Source of the DNA: 2-02-FULL-47-50 sp964479045
GTDB lineage: Bacteria; Pseudomonadota; Gammaproteobacteria; Eutrophobiales; Eutrophobiaceae
Reading direction: 5' to 3'
Length of the DNA stretch: 64,000 nucleotides
Assembly (NCBI GenBank): GCA_964479045.1
Contig: CAYZJI010000002.1
Coordinates: 237,198-301,197 of the forward strand
Under the pieces are notes generated by a model, which did not search any database, was not told the DNA's origin, and was given only the letters and a program-made list of their open reading frames with translations. The position numbers and the translations under genes are program-made. This document shows positions 8,200 to 15,256 of this stretch, piece after piece; position 1 is the first letter of the stretch; each line of letters starts with the position of its first letter.

Positions 8200-9709
8200 C
8201 GGAGGTGTCCTCCGGTCCGGGTTGGCTGGATGATTCGCGTTTTGCTTTTGATCTGGCTACGGCATCCTGTATGAATCTCTGTTTATCATTATCAGCAACA
8301 GCGTATTGACTGTCGGTATCATTGTTTTCATTTGTTTCATGTTGCAGACGTTCATTACGTGCCAGAAATCGTTGCCGTGCATGATCTGTGCTGCGCCAGG
8401 TGGCCTCATCCTGCGAGATCTGGCGTTTGGCCTTGCGGTAATACTGGACCAACGGAATATTGCTGGGGCAGACATAGGAACAGCAGCCGCATTCAATGCA
8501 ATCAAACAGATGATATTCACGCAACCGTTCATAATTTTTGGATTTGGCATGCCAGTACAGTTGTTGCGGCAACAAATTTGCAGGACAGACGTCAACACAA
8601 GCTCCGCAACGGATACAGGGTTGTTCCGGTTCCCGGCTATAAGTGGACGTGACCAGCACGCAGTTGGTGGTTTTGATCACCGGCATGTGCATATTATTCA
8701 CGTACATCCCCATCATGGGCCCGCCAAGTACAATGATGGCGTTGGGATTTTCTTCATGGCCGCATTGATCCACACAATGTTTCACCGGTGTGCCAAGCAA
8801 AACCTGTAGATTACGCGGTTCGTTTACTTCGCCGGACACCGTGATATAACGTGAAATCAAAGGCTCACCGCGGGTAACCGCGCGGTATGCTGCAGCTGCG
8901 GTGCCGACATTATGTATCACGATGCCAATATGAATCGGCAAGCCACCGCCCGGTACTTCCTTGCCGGTCAGTGCCTTGATCAGTTGACGTTCACCGCCCT
9001 GCGGGTATTTGACCGGAAGCCGTATCAGTTCGATGTCATCATCAATCAGGGCCTTGAGTGCGTCATACGCTTCAGGCATGTCCTCTTCCAGCGCGATCAC
9101 GCAGCGTTTCGCCTGCACCGCATGCCGGATCATACGGGTGCCATTAATAATGTAGGACGGTTTTTCGCGGATCAGCCGGTCATCGCAACTGATGAATGGT
9201 TCGCACTCCACACCATTAATAATGAGTGTATCCACGGTATTCTCGGTTCCTTCCCTGAGTTTGACATGGGCCGGGAAACCGGCGCCGCCCATGCCCACAA
9301 TACCTGCCTCGCGAATCACCTCCTGCAATTTTTTTGGATCGACCGAGGTGTAATCCTGTGTCGGCTGGATGTCAAACCACTCATCTCTGCCATCGGGTTC
9401 AATTATGATGCAAGGCGCTTTGAGCCCGAGTGGATCAGGTACAGTGTAATTGCCGATATCAATAATCTTTCCGGACGTACTGGCATGTACCGGCACGCTG
9501 ACATAACCATTGGCGCGTGCAATGATCTGTCCTTTGCGTACGCTGTCACCAGTTTTGACCAAGGGCACCGCAGGTACGCCAATATGTTGTTGCATGGGCA
9601 GGATGATGCGATCCGGCAAAGGAGTAATGAGCGATGTTTTACTGTTGGTGATTTCCTTGTGGGGTGGAATCTGCAGCCCGCCATGAAAATCATGCAGTAC
9701 CGGATTCAT
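8192..9709 (-). CDS. rnfC: Electron transport complex subunit RnfC
   Basis: A 505-residue peripheral subunit. The N-terminal half has the glycine-rich nucleotide/FMN-binding motif GMGGAGFPAHVKL and INGVECEPF, matching the NuoF-like fold that handles NADH. Two ferredoxin-type [4Fe-4S] motifs follow: CIRCGACVDVCP and CIECGCCSYVCP. E. coli RsxC has a long alanine-rich tail (about 740 residues in total); this one has only a short charged tail. The ATG at 9709 overlaps the rnfB stop as ATGA, and gives the usual FHGG N-terminus; the frame is open further upstream but that is a shadow of rnfB. All cofactor ligands for RnfC appear intact. Confidence 0.95.
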   Translation of the reverse strand: MNPVLHDFHGGLQIPPHKEITNSKTSLITPLPDRIILPMQQHIGVPAVPLVKTGDSVRKGQIIARANGYVSVPVHASTSGKIIDIGNYTVPDPLGLKAPCIIIEPDGRDEWFDIQPTQDYTSVDPKKLQEVIREAGIVGMGGAGFPAHVKLREGTENTVDTLIINGVECEPFISCDDRLIREKPSYIINGTRMIRHAVQAKRCVIALEEDMPEAYDALKALIDDDIELIRLPVKYPQGGERQLIKALTGKEVPGGGLPIHIGIVIHNVGTAAAAYRAVTRGEPLISRYITVSGEVNEPRNLQVLLGTPVKHCVDQCGHEENPNAIIVLGGPMMGMYVNNMHMPVIKTTNCVLVTSTYSREPEQPCIRCGACVDVCPANLLPQQLYWHAKSKNYERLREYHLFDCIECGCCSYVCPSNIPLVQYYRKAKRQISQDEATWRSTDHARQRFLARNERLQHETNENNDTDSQYAVADNDKQRFIQDAVARSKAKRESSSQPGPEDTSGE

Positions 9710-10251
9710 GATGCAGCCCGTGGTGGCAGATGTACCGGTTCGAGTTTCACCCGGCGGCCGCCCTGCACGTAAACAAACATGCTGATGCAATCCACCGGGC
9801 AGGGGGCCACACAGAGTTCACAGCCGGTGCATTCCTCTGCGATGACGGTATGCATTTGTTTGGGTGCACCGACGATCGCATCCACCGGACAGGCCTTGAT
9901 GCATTTCACACAGCCGATACAGATATCTTCATCGATCCAGGCAATTTTCTTCGGACCTTCCTTGCCATGTACCGGATTGAGTGCTTTGATTTCACGCCCA
10001 AGCAGGTTGGCAAGTTTGCGTATGGTATTGCGTCCACCTGGCGGGCACTGGTTGATGTCTGCGAGGTTGTGCACGATGGCTTCGGCATAGGGTCTGCAGC
10101 CGGAGTAACCGCATTGCCTGCATTGAGTTTGTGGCAGCAGGGCATCAACGCTGTTGATTAAATTTTCATTTGCATCTGCAGATGATTCCCCGGGACGAAT
10201 CAATAACCCGATCAGCAATGTAAAGAACAGCATGATCAGGACGGTGCTCAT
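9706..10251 (-). CDS. rnfB: Electron transport complex subunit RnfB, polyferredoxin
   Basis: A 181-residue subunit with an N-terminal membrane anchor, then a four-cysteine Fe-S motif (CRQCGYSGC at residues 44-52 plus C69) and a double [4Fe-4S] ferredoxin domain (CIGCVKCIKACP and CTGCELCVAPCP). RnfB docks soluble ferredoxin and relays electrons to the membrane part. In characterised complexes the next acceptor is the [2Fe-2S] centre between RnfA and RnfE, which appears to be missing here. The gene is joined to both neighbours by 4-bp ATGA overlaps, so rnfABC are translationally coupled. Confidence 0.95.
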   Translation of the reverse strand: MSTVLIMLFFTLLIGLLIRPGESSADANENLINSVDALLPQTQCRQCGYSGCRPYAEAIVHNLADINQCPPGGRNTIRKLANLLGREIKALNPVHGKEGPKKIAWIDEDICIGCVKCIKACPVDAIVGAPKQMHTVIAEECTGCELCVAPCPVDCISMFVYVQGGRRVKLEPVHLPPRAAS

Positions 10252-10829
10252 GGGACGATGAGACCACTGAACCCCATGAACGCCATGGAGATTAATGCAA
10301 GCGTGATTAGCACTACTGGCAAACCGCGGAATGGTGCGGGAACATCCGCCACTTCCAGCCGTTCAAAGATGGCTGCAAGCATCATCAGTACCAGCGCAAA
10401 TCCCAGCGCCGAACCCGCTCCATAAAAAAGTGACTGAAGCAGGTCGTGATGATATTGCCGGTTTAATAATGCAGTGCCGAGTACAGCCGTATTGATGCCG
10501 GCAAAGGGAAGAAAGATACTGATTTGTTCGTGCAACTTTGCATGCAGCCGGTGGCCGTGCTGTTTGAGCAGAAGTGTGAGGATGAGAATGACGCAAACAA
10601 ACACCGGAAGCTGCAGATATTCAAGCTGTAAAGGAACCAGTAGATAGTGATTAAGCAGGAAGGTACTGAGAGTTAACAGAGGTAACAAAATCAGTAACGT
10701 CAAAGCCAGTCCGAGGGCCACATCCAGCCTGCGCAGAAAAGCCAGCGCAGGGTCAGTGCCGGCAACTTCCACCAGGATCAGGTTGTTGACGAGAGCAGCG
10801 CTGAGGATAATGAGGATGAGGTCAGACAT
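10248..10829 (-). CDS. rnfA: RnfA-like membrane subunit lacking both cluster cysteines
   Basis: A 193-residue protein with six hydrophobic helices, typical in length for RnfA. It keeps the family frame: SAALVNNLILVE at the start, an IFLPFAGINTAVLG stretch and LLN after it. The two conserved cysteines are gone: the usual LGLCP is AGTDP here (Asp26 in place of Cys) and the usual TNC is INT (Thr114 in place of Cys). The only cysteine left is at residue 79, in a helix. In solved Rnf/Nqr complexes these cysteines and the matching pair in RnfE/NqrE bind one intramembrane [2Fe-2S] cluster. It starts 20 bp after metG and overlaps rnfB. Confidence 0.88.
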   Translation of the reverse strand: MSDLILIILSAALVNNLILVEVAGTDPALAFLRRLDVALGLALTLLILLPLLTLSTFLLNHYLLVPLQLEYLQLPVFVCVILILTLLLKQHGHRLHAKLHEQISIFLPFAGINTAVLGTALLNRQYHHDLLQSLFYGAGSALGFALVLMMLAAIFERLEVADVPAPFRGLPVVLITLALISMAFMGFSGLIVP

Positions 10830-10849
10830 GAGCCATCATTTTATCCTCG

Positions 10850-12961
10850 CTATTTTATTTTCATCCCGGGTTCTGCGCCCGAGTCCGGGCTCAAGATGAA
10901 CAATCCGGGCTGATCACCGGATGCGGCCAGTACCATGCCTTCGGAAATGCCGAACTTCATCTTGCGCGGCGCAAGATTCGCCACCATCACGGTCAGCCGG
11001 CCTTCGAGTTGTTCCGGAGCATAGGCCGATTTGATGCCGGCAAACACGTTGCGGGTTTCTCCGCCGAGGTCCAGCGTGAGCTGCAATAACTTGTCGGCGC
11101 CATCCACATGCGCGGCTTTGACGATACGCGCCACGCGCAGGTCGATTTTCATAAAGTCGTCAATAGTGATTAATCCCTCTCCCTCCGGGAGAGGGGTCTG
11201 GGGTGAGGGTTGCAGAGTTTCTTTGCTGGCTTCTATCATCGTTTCCACCTGCTTCATTTCAATTCTGGTCATAAGATGCTGAAACTCCTTTATCCTATGC
11301 TTTGGAGGGAGAGGGTATTCAACGCTCTTTAATGTAAGTGGTTCATCAAGATTCAGGAATGCTTCAACTTTTTCTGCCAGTCCAGGCAATATTGGTTTGA
11401 GATAAACAGTAAGTATCCTGAAAAGTTCGATATAAAGCGAACATAGCCAATGTAATTCTGCCGCCTTGGCCGGATCTTTTGCAAGTTCCCATGGTTTTCG
11501 TTCATCGACATTTTTATTTATTTCATCGGCCAGTTTCATGATTAATCTTACGGCCATTCCATAGTCCCTTTTTTCATATTCGGCAGCAATCAATCCCAAA
11601 TGAACTCTAAGCTGCTCTAGAATAAAAGGTGGTTTTGATAATTCATCTTGATTAAGAGATGTACCAATGACGTTCCGTACTTTGAATTCAGATCCAACCG
11701 TGAAAGGCTCCGGGCTCAAATTCCCATCAAATCTTTTGGAAATAAATCCGGCAGCTCTGCTCGCTATGTTGACATATTTCCCAACCAGATCACTGTTGAT
11801 GCGTGCCACAAAATCTTCCAGGTTAAGATCGATATCTTCCATCGAACCATTGAGTTTGGCGGCATAGTAATAACGTAAATATTCCGGATTCCTGATGTGA
11901 TCCAGATAACTGCGGGCAGTGATAAAGGTGCCGCGCGATTTTGACATCTTCTCTCCGTTTACAGTGAGGAAACCGTGCGCGAAAATTTTCGTTGGAGTAC
12001 GATGGCCTGAATATTCCAGCATCGCCGGCCAGAACAGGGCATGGAAATAGAGAATGTCCTTGCCAATAAAGTGGATCATCTCTGTACCCGACGTAGCAGC
12101 GGCCGCCTTCTCGATGAAGGCTTTCACTTCGGCGCCGCGGCCCTTACCTTCCATGTAGTTCAAAAAGCTGCCGAAGTAACCGATAGGCGCATCCAGCCAG
12201 ACATAAAAATATTTCTTCCCGTCAGTGCCCGGAATTGCGAAGCCGAAATACGGCGCATCACGTGAGATGTCCCAGTCGTTAAGACCAGAGGCAAACCATT
12301 CCTGCATTTTATTAGCGGCTTCGGCCTGTAGTGTGCCTGAGCGGGTCCACTCTTTAAGAAAATCTTCGCAGTCTCCAAGCTTGAAGAAATAATGTTCGGA
12401 CTCCTTGCGTACCGGGGTCGCGCCGGAAACAGACGAGTACGGATTTTTCAAATCGGTGGGCGAGTAGGTCGCACCACAGACTTCGCAGGAATCGCCGTAT
12501 TGATCTTTCGCACCGCACTTGGGGCACTCACCCTTGATATAGCGATCCGGCAGGAACATATTTTTTACCGGGTCGTAGAACTGTTCGACCGTGCGGCGGG
12601 CAATCAGGCCGGCGGCATCCAGTTTTTTATAGATTGCTTCGGCATAGGTGCGCGTCTCCGGCGAGTGGGTCTGGTGGTAGTTGTCGAACTCAACCAGGAA
12701 ATCCCTGAAATCCGCCTTGTGTTCCTCGTAGACGCGGGCGATGAGCTGTTCCGGAGTAATGCCCTCCTTGTCTGCGCGTAGCATGATCGGCGTGCCGTGG
12801 TTGTCATCGGCGCAGACATAATAGCAGCGATGCCCCTGCATTTTCTGGAACCGTACCCAGATATCGGTCTGGATATATTCCACCAGATGGCCCAGATGGA
12901 TCGGCCCGTTGGCATAGGGCAGGGCACTGGTGACGAGAATATTGCGGGGATTCTGACTCAT
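10850..12961 (-). CDS. metG: Methionyl-tRNA synthetase
   Basis: A 703-residue class I synthetase that charges tRNA-Met. Visible landmarks are ANGPIHLGHLVEY (the HIGH-type site), a zinc knuckle CPKCGAKDQYGDSCEVCGA, GEKMSKSRGTF (the KMSKS loop), an alpha-helical anticodon-binding domain and a C-terminal tRNA-binding (EMAP-like) domain from about residue 600. Between the last two, around residues 583-598, lies QPSPQTPLPEGEG, encoded by a dispersed palindromic repeat (see separate entry). The gene is divergent from mrp and its 3' end is followed after 20 bp by rnfA; mrp/metG/rnf is a common gammaproteobacterial arrangement. Confidence 0.97.
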   Translation of the reverse strand: MSQNPRNILVTSALPYANGPIHLGHLVEYIQTDIWVRFQKMQGHRCYYVCADDNHGTPIMLRADKEGITPEQLIARVYEEHKADFRDFLVEFDNYHQTHSPETRTYAEAIYKKLDAAGLIARRTVEQFYDPVKNMFLPDRYIKGECPKCGAKDQYGDSCEVCGATYSPTDLKNPYSSVSGATPVRKESEHYFFKLGDCEDFLKEWTRSGTLQAEAANKMQEWFASGLNDWDISRDAPYFGFAIPGTDGKKYFYVWLDAPIGYFGSFLNYMEGKGRGAEVKAFIEKAAAATSGTEMIHFIGKDILYFHALFWPAMLEYSGHRTPTKIFAHGFLTVNGEKMSKSRGTFITARSYLDHIRNPEYLRYYYAAKLNGSMEDIDLNLEDFVARINSDLVGKYVNIASRAAGFISKRFDGNLSPEPFTVGSEFKVRNVIGTSLNQDELSKPPFILEQLRVHLGLIAAEYEKRDYGMAVRLIMKLADEINKNVDERKPWELAKDPAKAAELHWLCSLYIELFRILTVYLKPILPGLAEKVEAFLNLDEPLTLKSVEYPLPPKHRIKEFQHLMTRIEMKQVETMIEASKETLQPSPQTPLPEGEGLITIDDFMKIDLRVARIVKAAHVDGADKLLQLTLDLGGETRNVFAGIKSAYAPEQLEGRLTVMVANLAPRKMKFGISEGMVLAASGDQPGLFILSPDSGAEPGMKIK
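11175..11209. repeat. Palindromic REP-like repeat inserted in metG
   Basis: A near-perfect palindrome (CCCTCTCCCTCCGGGAGAGG, 11175-11194), followed by GGTCTGGGGTGAGGG, lies within metG. The same core occurs outside genes at 44376-44394, again followed closely by GGTGAGGG. In metG it is read in frame on the minus strand as the linker peptide QPSPQTPLPEGEG, between the anticodon-binding and C-terminal domains. It could form a strong hairpin in the mRNA. Confidence 0.85.
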
Positions 12962-13103
12962 TATTTAATGACGGGCCTCAACAAATCCGGATAACTGGGT
13001 ATTAATTATTGGGTGCTTATTATGAGTTAAAGCAGTGACCTATACCACCACCACCTTGTGGTAAGATAAGCGCCTTATCAGATTCTGAAAACCTTGCTGA
13101 CAC

Positions 13104-14192
13104 ATGCCTGAAATCAACCGCGAAACTGTCGAGGCCGCGCTGGCCCGTTGTACTGATCCTTATCTGCGGCAGGATCTCCGCAGTGCCCGTATTGCCCAGT
13201 CGATCAAGACGGAAGATGGCAAGGTCAGTATTGATCTGGTGCTCGGTTATCCGGCCGCCGGTTACCATACTGAACTGAAATCTGACATTCAAAAGGAACT
13301 TCAGGCAGCTGGAGCTCGTGAGGTCAACATTACGATCAGAACCAGTATTGTGTCCCATTCCGTACAGAAGGGCGTGCAGGTATTACCGAATATCAAAAAC
13401 ACGATTGCCATTGCTTCCGGCAAGGGTGGTGTGGGCAAATCCACCACCGCAGTTAACCTGGCCATGGCGTTGCAGGCCGAAGGTGCCAGAGTGGGGATAC
13501 TCGATGCGGACATTTATGGGCCCAGCCAGCCGCGCATGCTGGGCTGCCATACCAAACCGGATACCAAAGATGGCAAGACGGTTGAGCCGAACATCAGTTA
13601 TGGTGTGCAGTCCATGTCGATTGGCTATCTGATCGAAGAGGATACGCCGATGATCTGGCGCGGCCCGATGGTGACTTCCGCGCTGGAACAGTTGCTGCGT
13701 GACACCAACTGGGTGGATCTGGATTATCTGATCATTGACCTGCCGCCGGGGACAGGGGACATACAATTGACCTTATGCCAGAAGATTCCGGTAAGTGGAG
13801 CAATCATTGTAACGACGCCACAAGACATCGCCTTGCTCGATGCTAAAAAAGCCCTGAAGATGTTTGAAAAAGTGGCCGTGCCGGTACTTGGGATCATTGA
13901 AAACATGAGCACCCATATTTGCAGCCAATGCGGACATGAAGAACATATCTTTGGTTCCGGTGGCGGTGAACGCATGGCCAAACAATATGGCGCTGAACTT
14001 CTGGGTGCCTTGCCGCTGGATATCACCATTCGTGAAGGCGTGGATGAGGGCAAGCCCACCGTGGCGCTGCAGCCGGATTCACCGATTTCAAAAACCTATC
14101 GCGAGATCGCCCGCCGTGCTGCCGCCAAACTGGCATTACAGGCGAAGGACTACACGGGTAAATTTCCCAAGATTGTTATACAGAATAATTGA
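13104..14192 (+). CDS. mrp: Iron-sulfur cluster carrier ATPase Mrp/ApbC
   Basis: A 362-residue P-loop ATPase of the Mrp/NBP35 family that binds and hands on Fe-S clusters in the cytoplasm. The N-terminal ~90 residues form a MIP18-like (DUF59) domain; the ATPase domain follows, with deviant Walker A GKGGVGKSTTAVNLA near residue 110, DADIYGPSQP, and DYLIIDLPPGTGD. The cluster-binding CxxC is in ICSQCGHEEHIFGSGGG. It is divergent from metG across 142 bp that contains a small hairpin (13065-13079, GATAAG/CTTATC). Fe-S assembly is relevant to the adjacent Rnf complex, though that link is inference from position. Confidence 0.96.
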   Translation: MPEINRETVEAALARCTDPYLRQDLRSARIAQSIKTEDGKVSIDLVLGYPAAGYHTELKSDIQKELQAAGAREVNITIRTSIVSHSVQKGVQVLPNIKNTIAIASGKGGVGKSTTAVNLAMALQAEGARVGILDADIYGPSQPRMLGCHTKPDTKDGKTVEPNISYGVQSMSIGYLIEEDTPMIWRGPMVTSALEQLLRDTNWVDLDYLIIDLPPGTGDIQLTLCQKIPVSGAIIVTTPQDIALLDAKKALKMFEKVAVPVLGIIENMSTHICSQCGHEEHIFGSGGGERMAKQYGAELLGALPLDITIREGVDEGKPTVALQPDSPISKTYREIARRAAAKLALQAKDYTGKFPKIVIQNN

Positions 14193-14194
14193 AT

Positions 14195-14229
14195 GTGAAG
14201 CGTGAATCGTATCTCGTGAAGCGTTAGAG
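14195..14229 (+). repeat. Heptanucleotide array, left of four-helix-bundle gene
   Basis: Five 7-bp units lie immediately after the mrp stop codon: GTGAAGC, GTGAATC, GTATCTC, GTGAAGC and GTTAGAG. Each unit starts with GT. The array is mirrored by an inverted array at 14634-14661 on the other side of the four-helix-bundle gene. Confidence 0.85.
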
Positions 14230-14259
14230 ACAAATTTATAGCCAGGGAGGGGGAATCAT

Positions 14260-14613
14260 ATGAAAATACGAAATTTCAGGGATTTGGAAGTCTGGAAATT
14301 AGGGAAAAATCTGGTTTTGGAGATTTATAAAACGAGTCAGATATTCCCGCGGGAAGAAGTTTATGGACTGGTTTCACAAATGCGGCGATCCGCTGTTTCA
14401 ATACCATCGAATATTGCGGAAGGATTTAACAGATATCATAACAAGGATTATCGTAAATATCTGTTTATATCTCTGGGTTCTTGCGCTGAGTTGGAAACAC
14501 AAATCGAAATTGCTTGTGACTTGGAATATATAATGACCGATAAACGCGATGAATTATTAGAACAACTTGATCATGAATCCAGAATGTTAAGAAATTTAAT
14601 TAAAAAATTATGA
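14260..14613 (+). CDS. Four-helix bundle protein (23S rRNA intervening-sequence/Avd-like family)
   Basis: A 117-residue protein of the four-helix bundle family first known from 23S rRNA intervening sequences and related to Avd of diversity-generating retroelements. Family signatures seen: RDLEVWKLGKNLVLEIYK at the start, GLVSQMRRSAVSIPSNIAEG in the middle, and FISLGSCAELETQIEIA. A strong Shine-Dalgarno sequence (GGGAGGGGG) precedes the ATG. The gene is visibly richer in A and T than its neighbours and lies between inverted arrays of heptamer repeats, suggesting it came in as a unit. No reverse transcriptase or variable-repeat target gene is nearby. Molecular function unknown; nucleic-acid binding is only inferred from relatives. 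Confidence 0.9.
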   Translation: MKIRNFRDLEVWKLGKNLVLEIYKTSQIFPREEVYGLVSQMRRSAVSIPSNIAEGFNRYHNKDYRKYLFISLGSCAELETQIEIACDLEYIMTDKRDELLEQLDHESRMLRNLIKKL

Positions 14614-14633
14614 CTAAACACATAACAGTCAAA

Positions 14634-14661
14634 GCTTCACGCTTCACGCTTCACGAGATAC
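14634..14661 (-). repeat. Heptanucleotide array, right of four-helix-bundle gene
   Basis: Three GCTTCAC units and one GAGATAC unit in perfect 7-bp register end 3 bp before the dcd start. Read on the minus strand they are GTATCTC followed by three GTGAAGC, the same units as in the left array at 14195-14229, so the gene between is flanked by inverted repeats. Confidence 0.85.
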
Positions 14662-14664
14662 GCC

Positions 14665-15231
14665 ATGTCAATTAAATCAGACAAATGGATCCGCCGCATG
14701 GCCGAACAGCACGGCATGATTGAACCGTTTGCCCCCGGTCAGGTTAAAACGAATAAAGACCAGCGCCTGATTTCCTATGGCACCTCAAGTTATGGTTACG
14801 ATGTGCGTTGCGCTGATGAATTCAAGATTTTTACCAACATTAATTCCACCATCGTGGATCCCAAACAGTTTGATGAAAAATCCTTTGTCGACTTCAAAGG
14901 TGATGTCTGCATCATTCCACCCAATTCATTTGCATTGGCGCGCACGGTGGAGTTGTTCCGTATTCCGCGCAATGTGCTGACGATTTGTCTTGGCAAGTCC
15001 ACCTATGCCCGTTGCGGCATTATTGTTAACGTGACACCCCTGGAGCCTGAATGGGAAGGCCATGTCACACTGGAGTTCTCCAACACCACACCCTTGCCGG
15101 CGAAGATTTATGCCAACGAAGGCGTCGCGCAGGTAATCTTCATTGAGTCCGATGAAGTGTGTGAAACGTCCTACAAGGATCGGGGCGGCAAATATCAGGG
15201 GCAGACTGGCGTGACTCTGCCCAAGACCTGA
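14665..15231 (+). CDS. dcd: dCTP deaminase
   Basis: A 188-residue enzyme, the standard length, which deaminates dCTP to dUTP in pyrimidine nucleotide supply for dTTP synthesis. Family landmarks: YGTSSYGYDVRCADEFKIF, then GKSTYARCGIIVNVTPLEPEWEGH with the catalytic glutamate segment, and GGKYQGQTGVTLPKT at the C-terminus. In many gammaproteobacteria dcd lies directly downstream of mrp; here the four-helix-bundle unit separates the two, which fits an insertion between formerly adjacent genes. Confidence 0.96.
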   Translation: MSIKSDKWIRRMAEQHGMIEPFAPGQVKTNKDQRLISYGTSSYGYDVRCADEFKIFTNINSTIVDPKQFDEKSFVDFKGDVCIIPPNSFALARTVELFRIPRNVLTICLGKSTYARCGIIVNVTPLEPEWEGHVTLEFSNTTPLPAKIYANEGVAQVIFIESDEVCETSYKDRGGKYQGQTGVTLPKT

Positions 15232-15256
15232 GTTGTCCCGTTCTCGGCGATCAGCA

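Noticed and set aside
10248..10829. The gene called rnfA might be rnfE instead
   Set aside because: Its position directly before rnfB and its N-terminal sequence fit RnfA; in either case both cluster cysteines are missing and only one of the pair is present.
14260..14613. Diversity-generating retroelement suggested by the Avd-like protein
   Set aside because: No reverse transcriptase, template repeat or variable repeat is visible near the gene.
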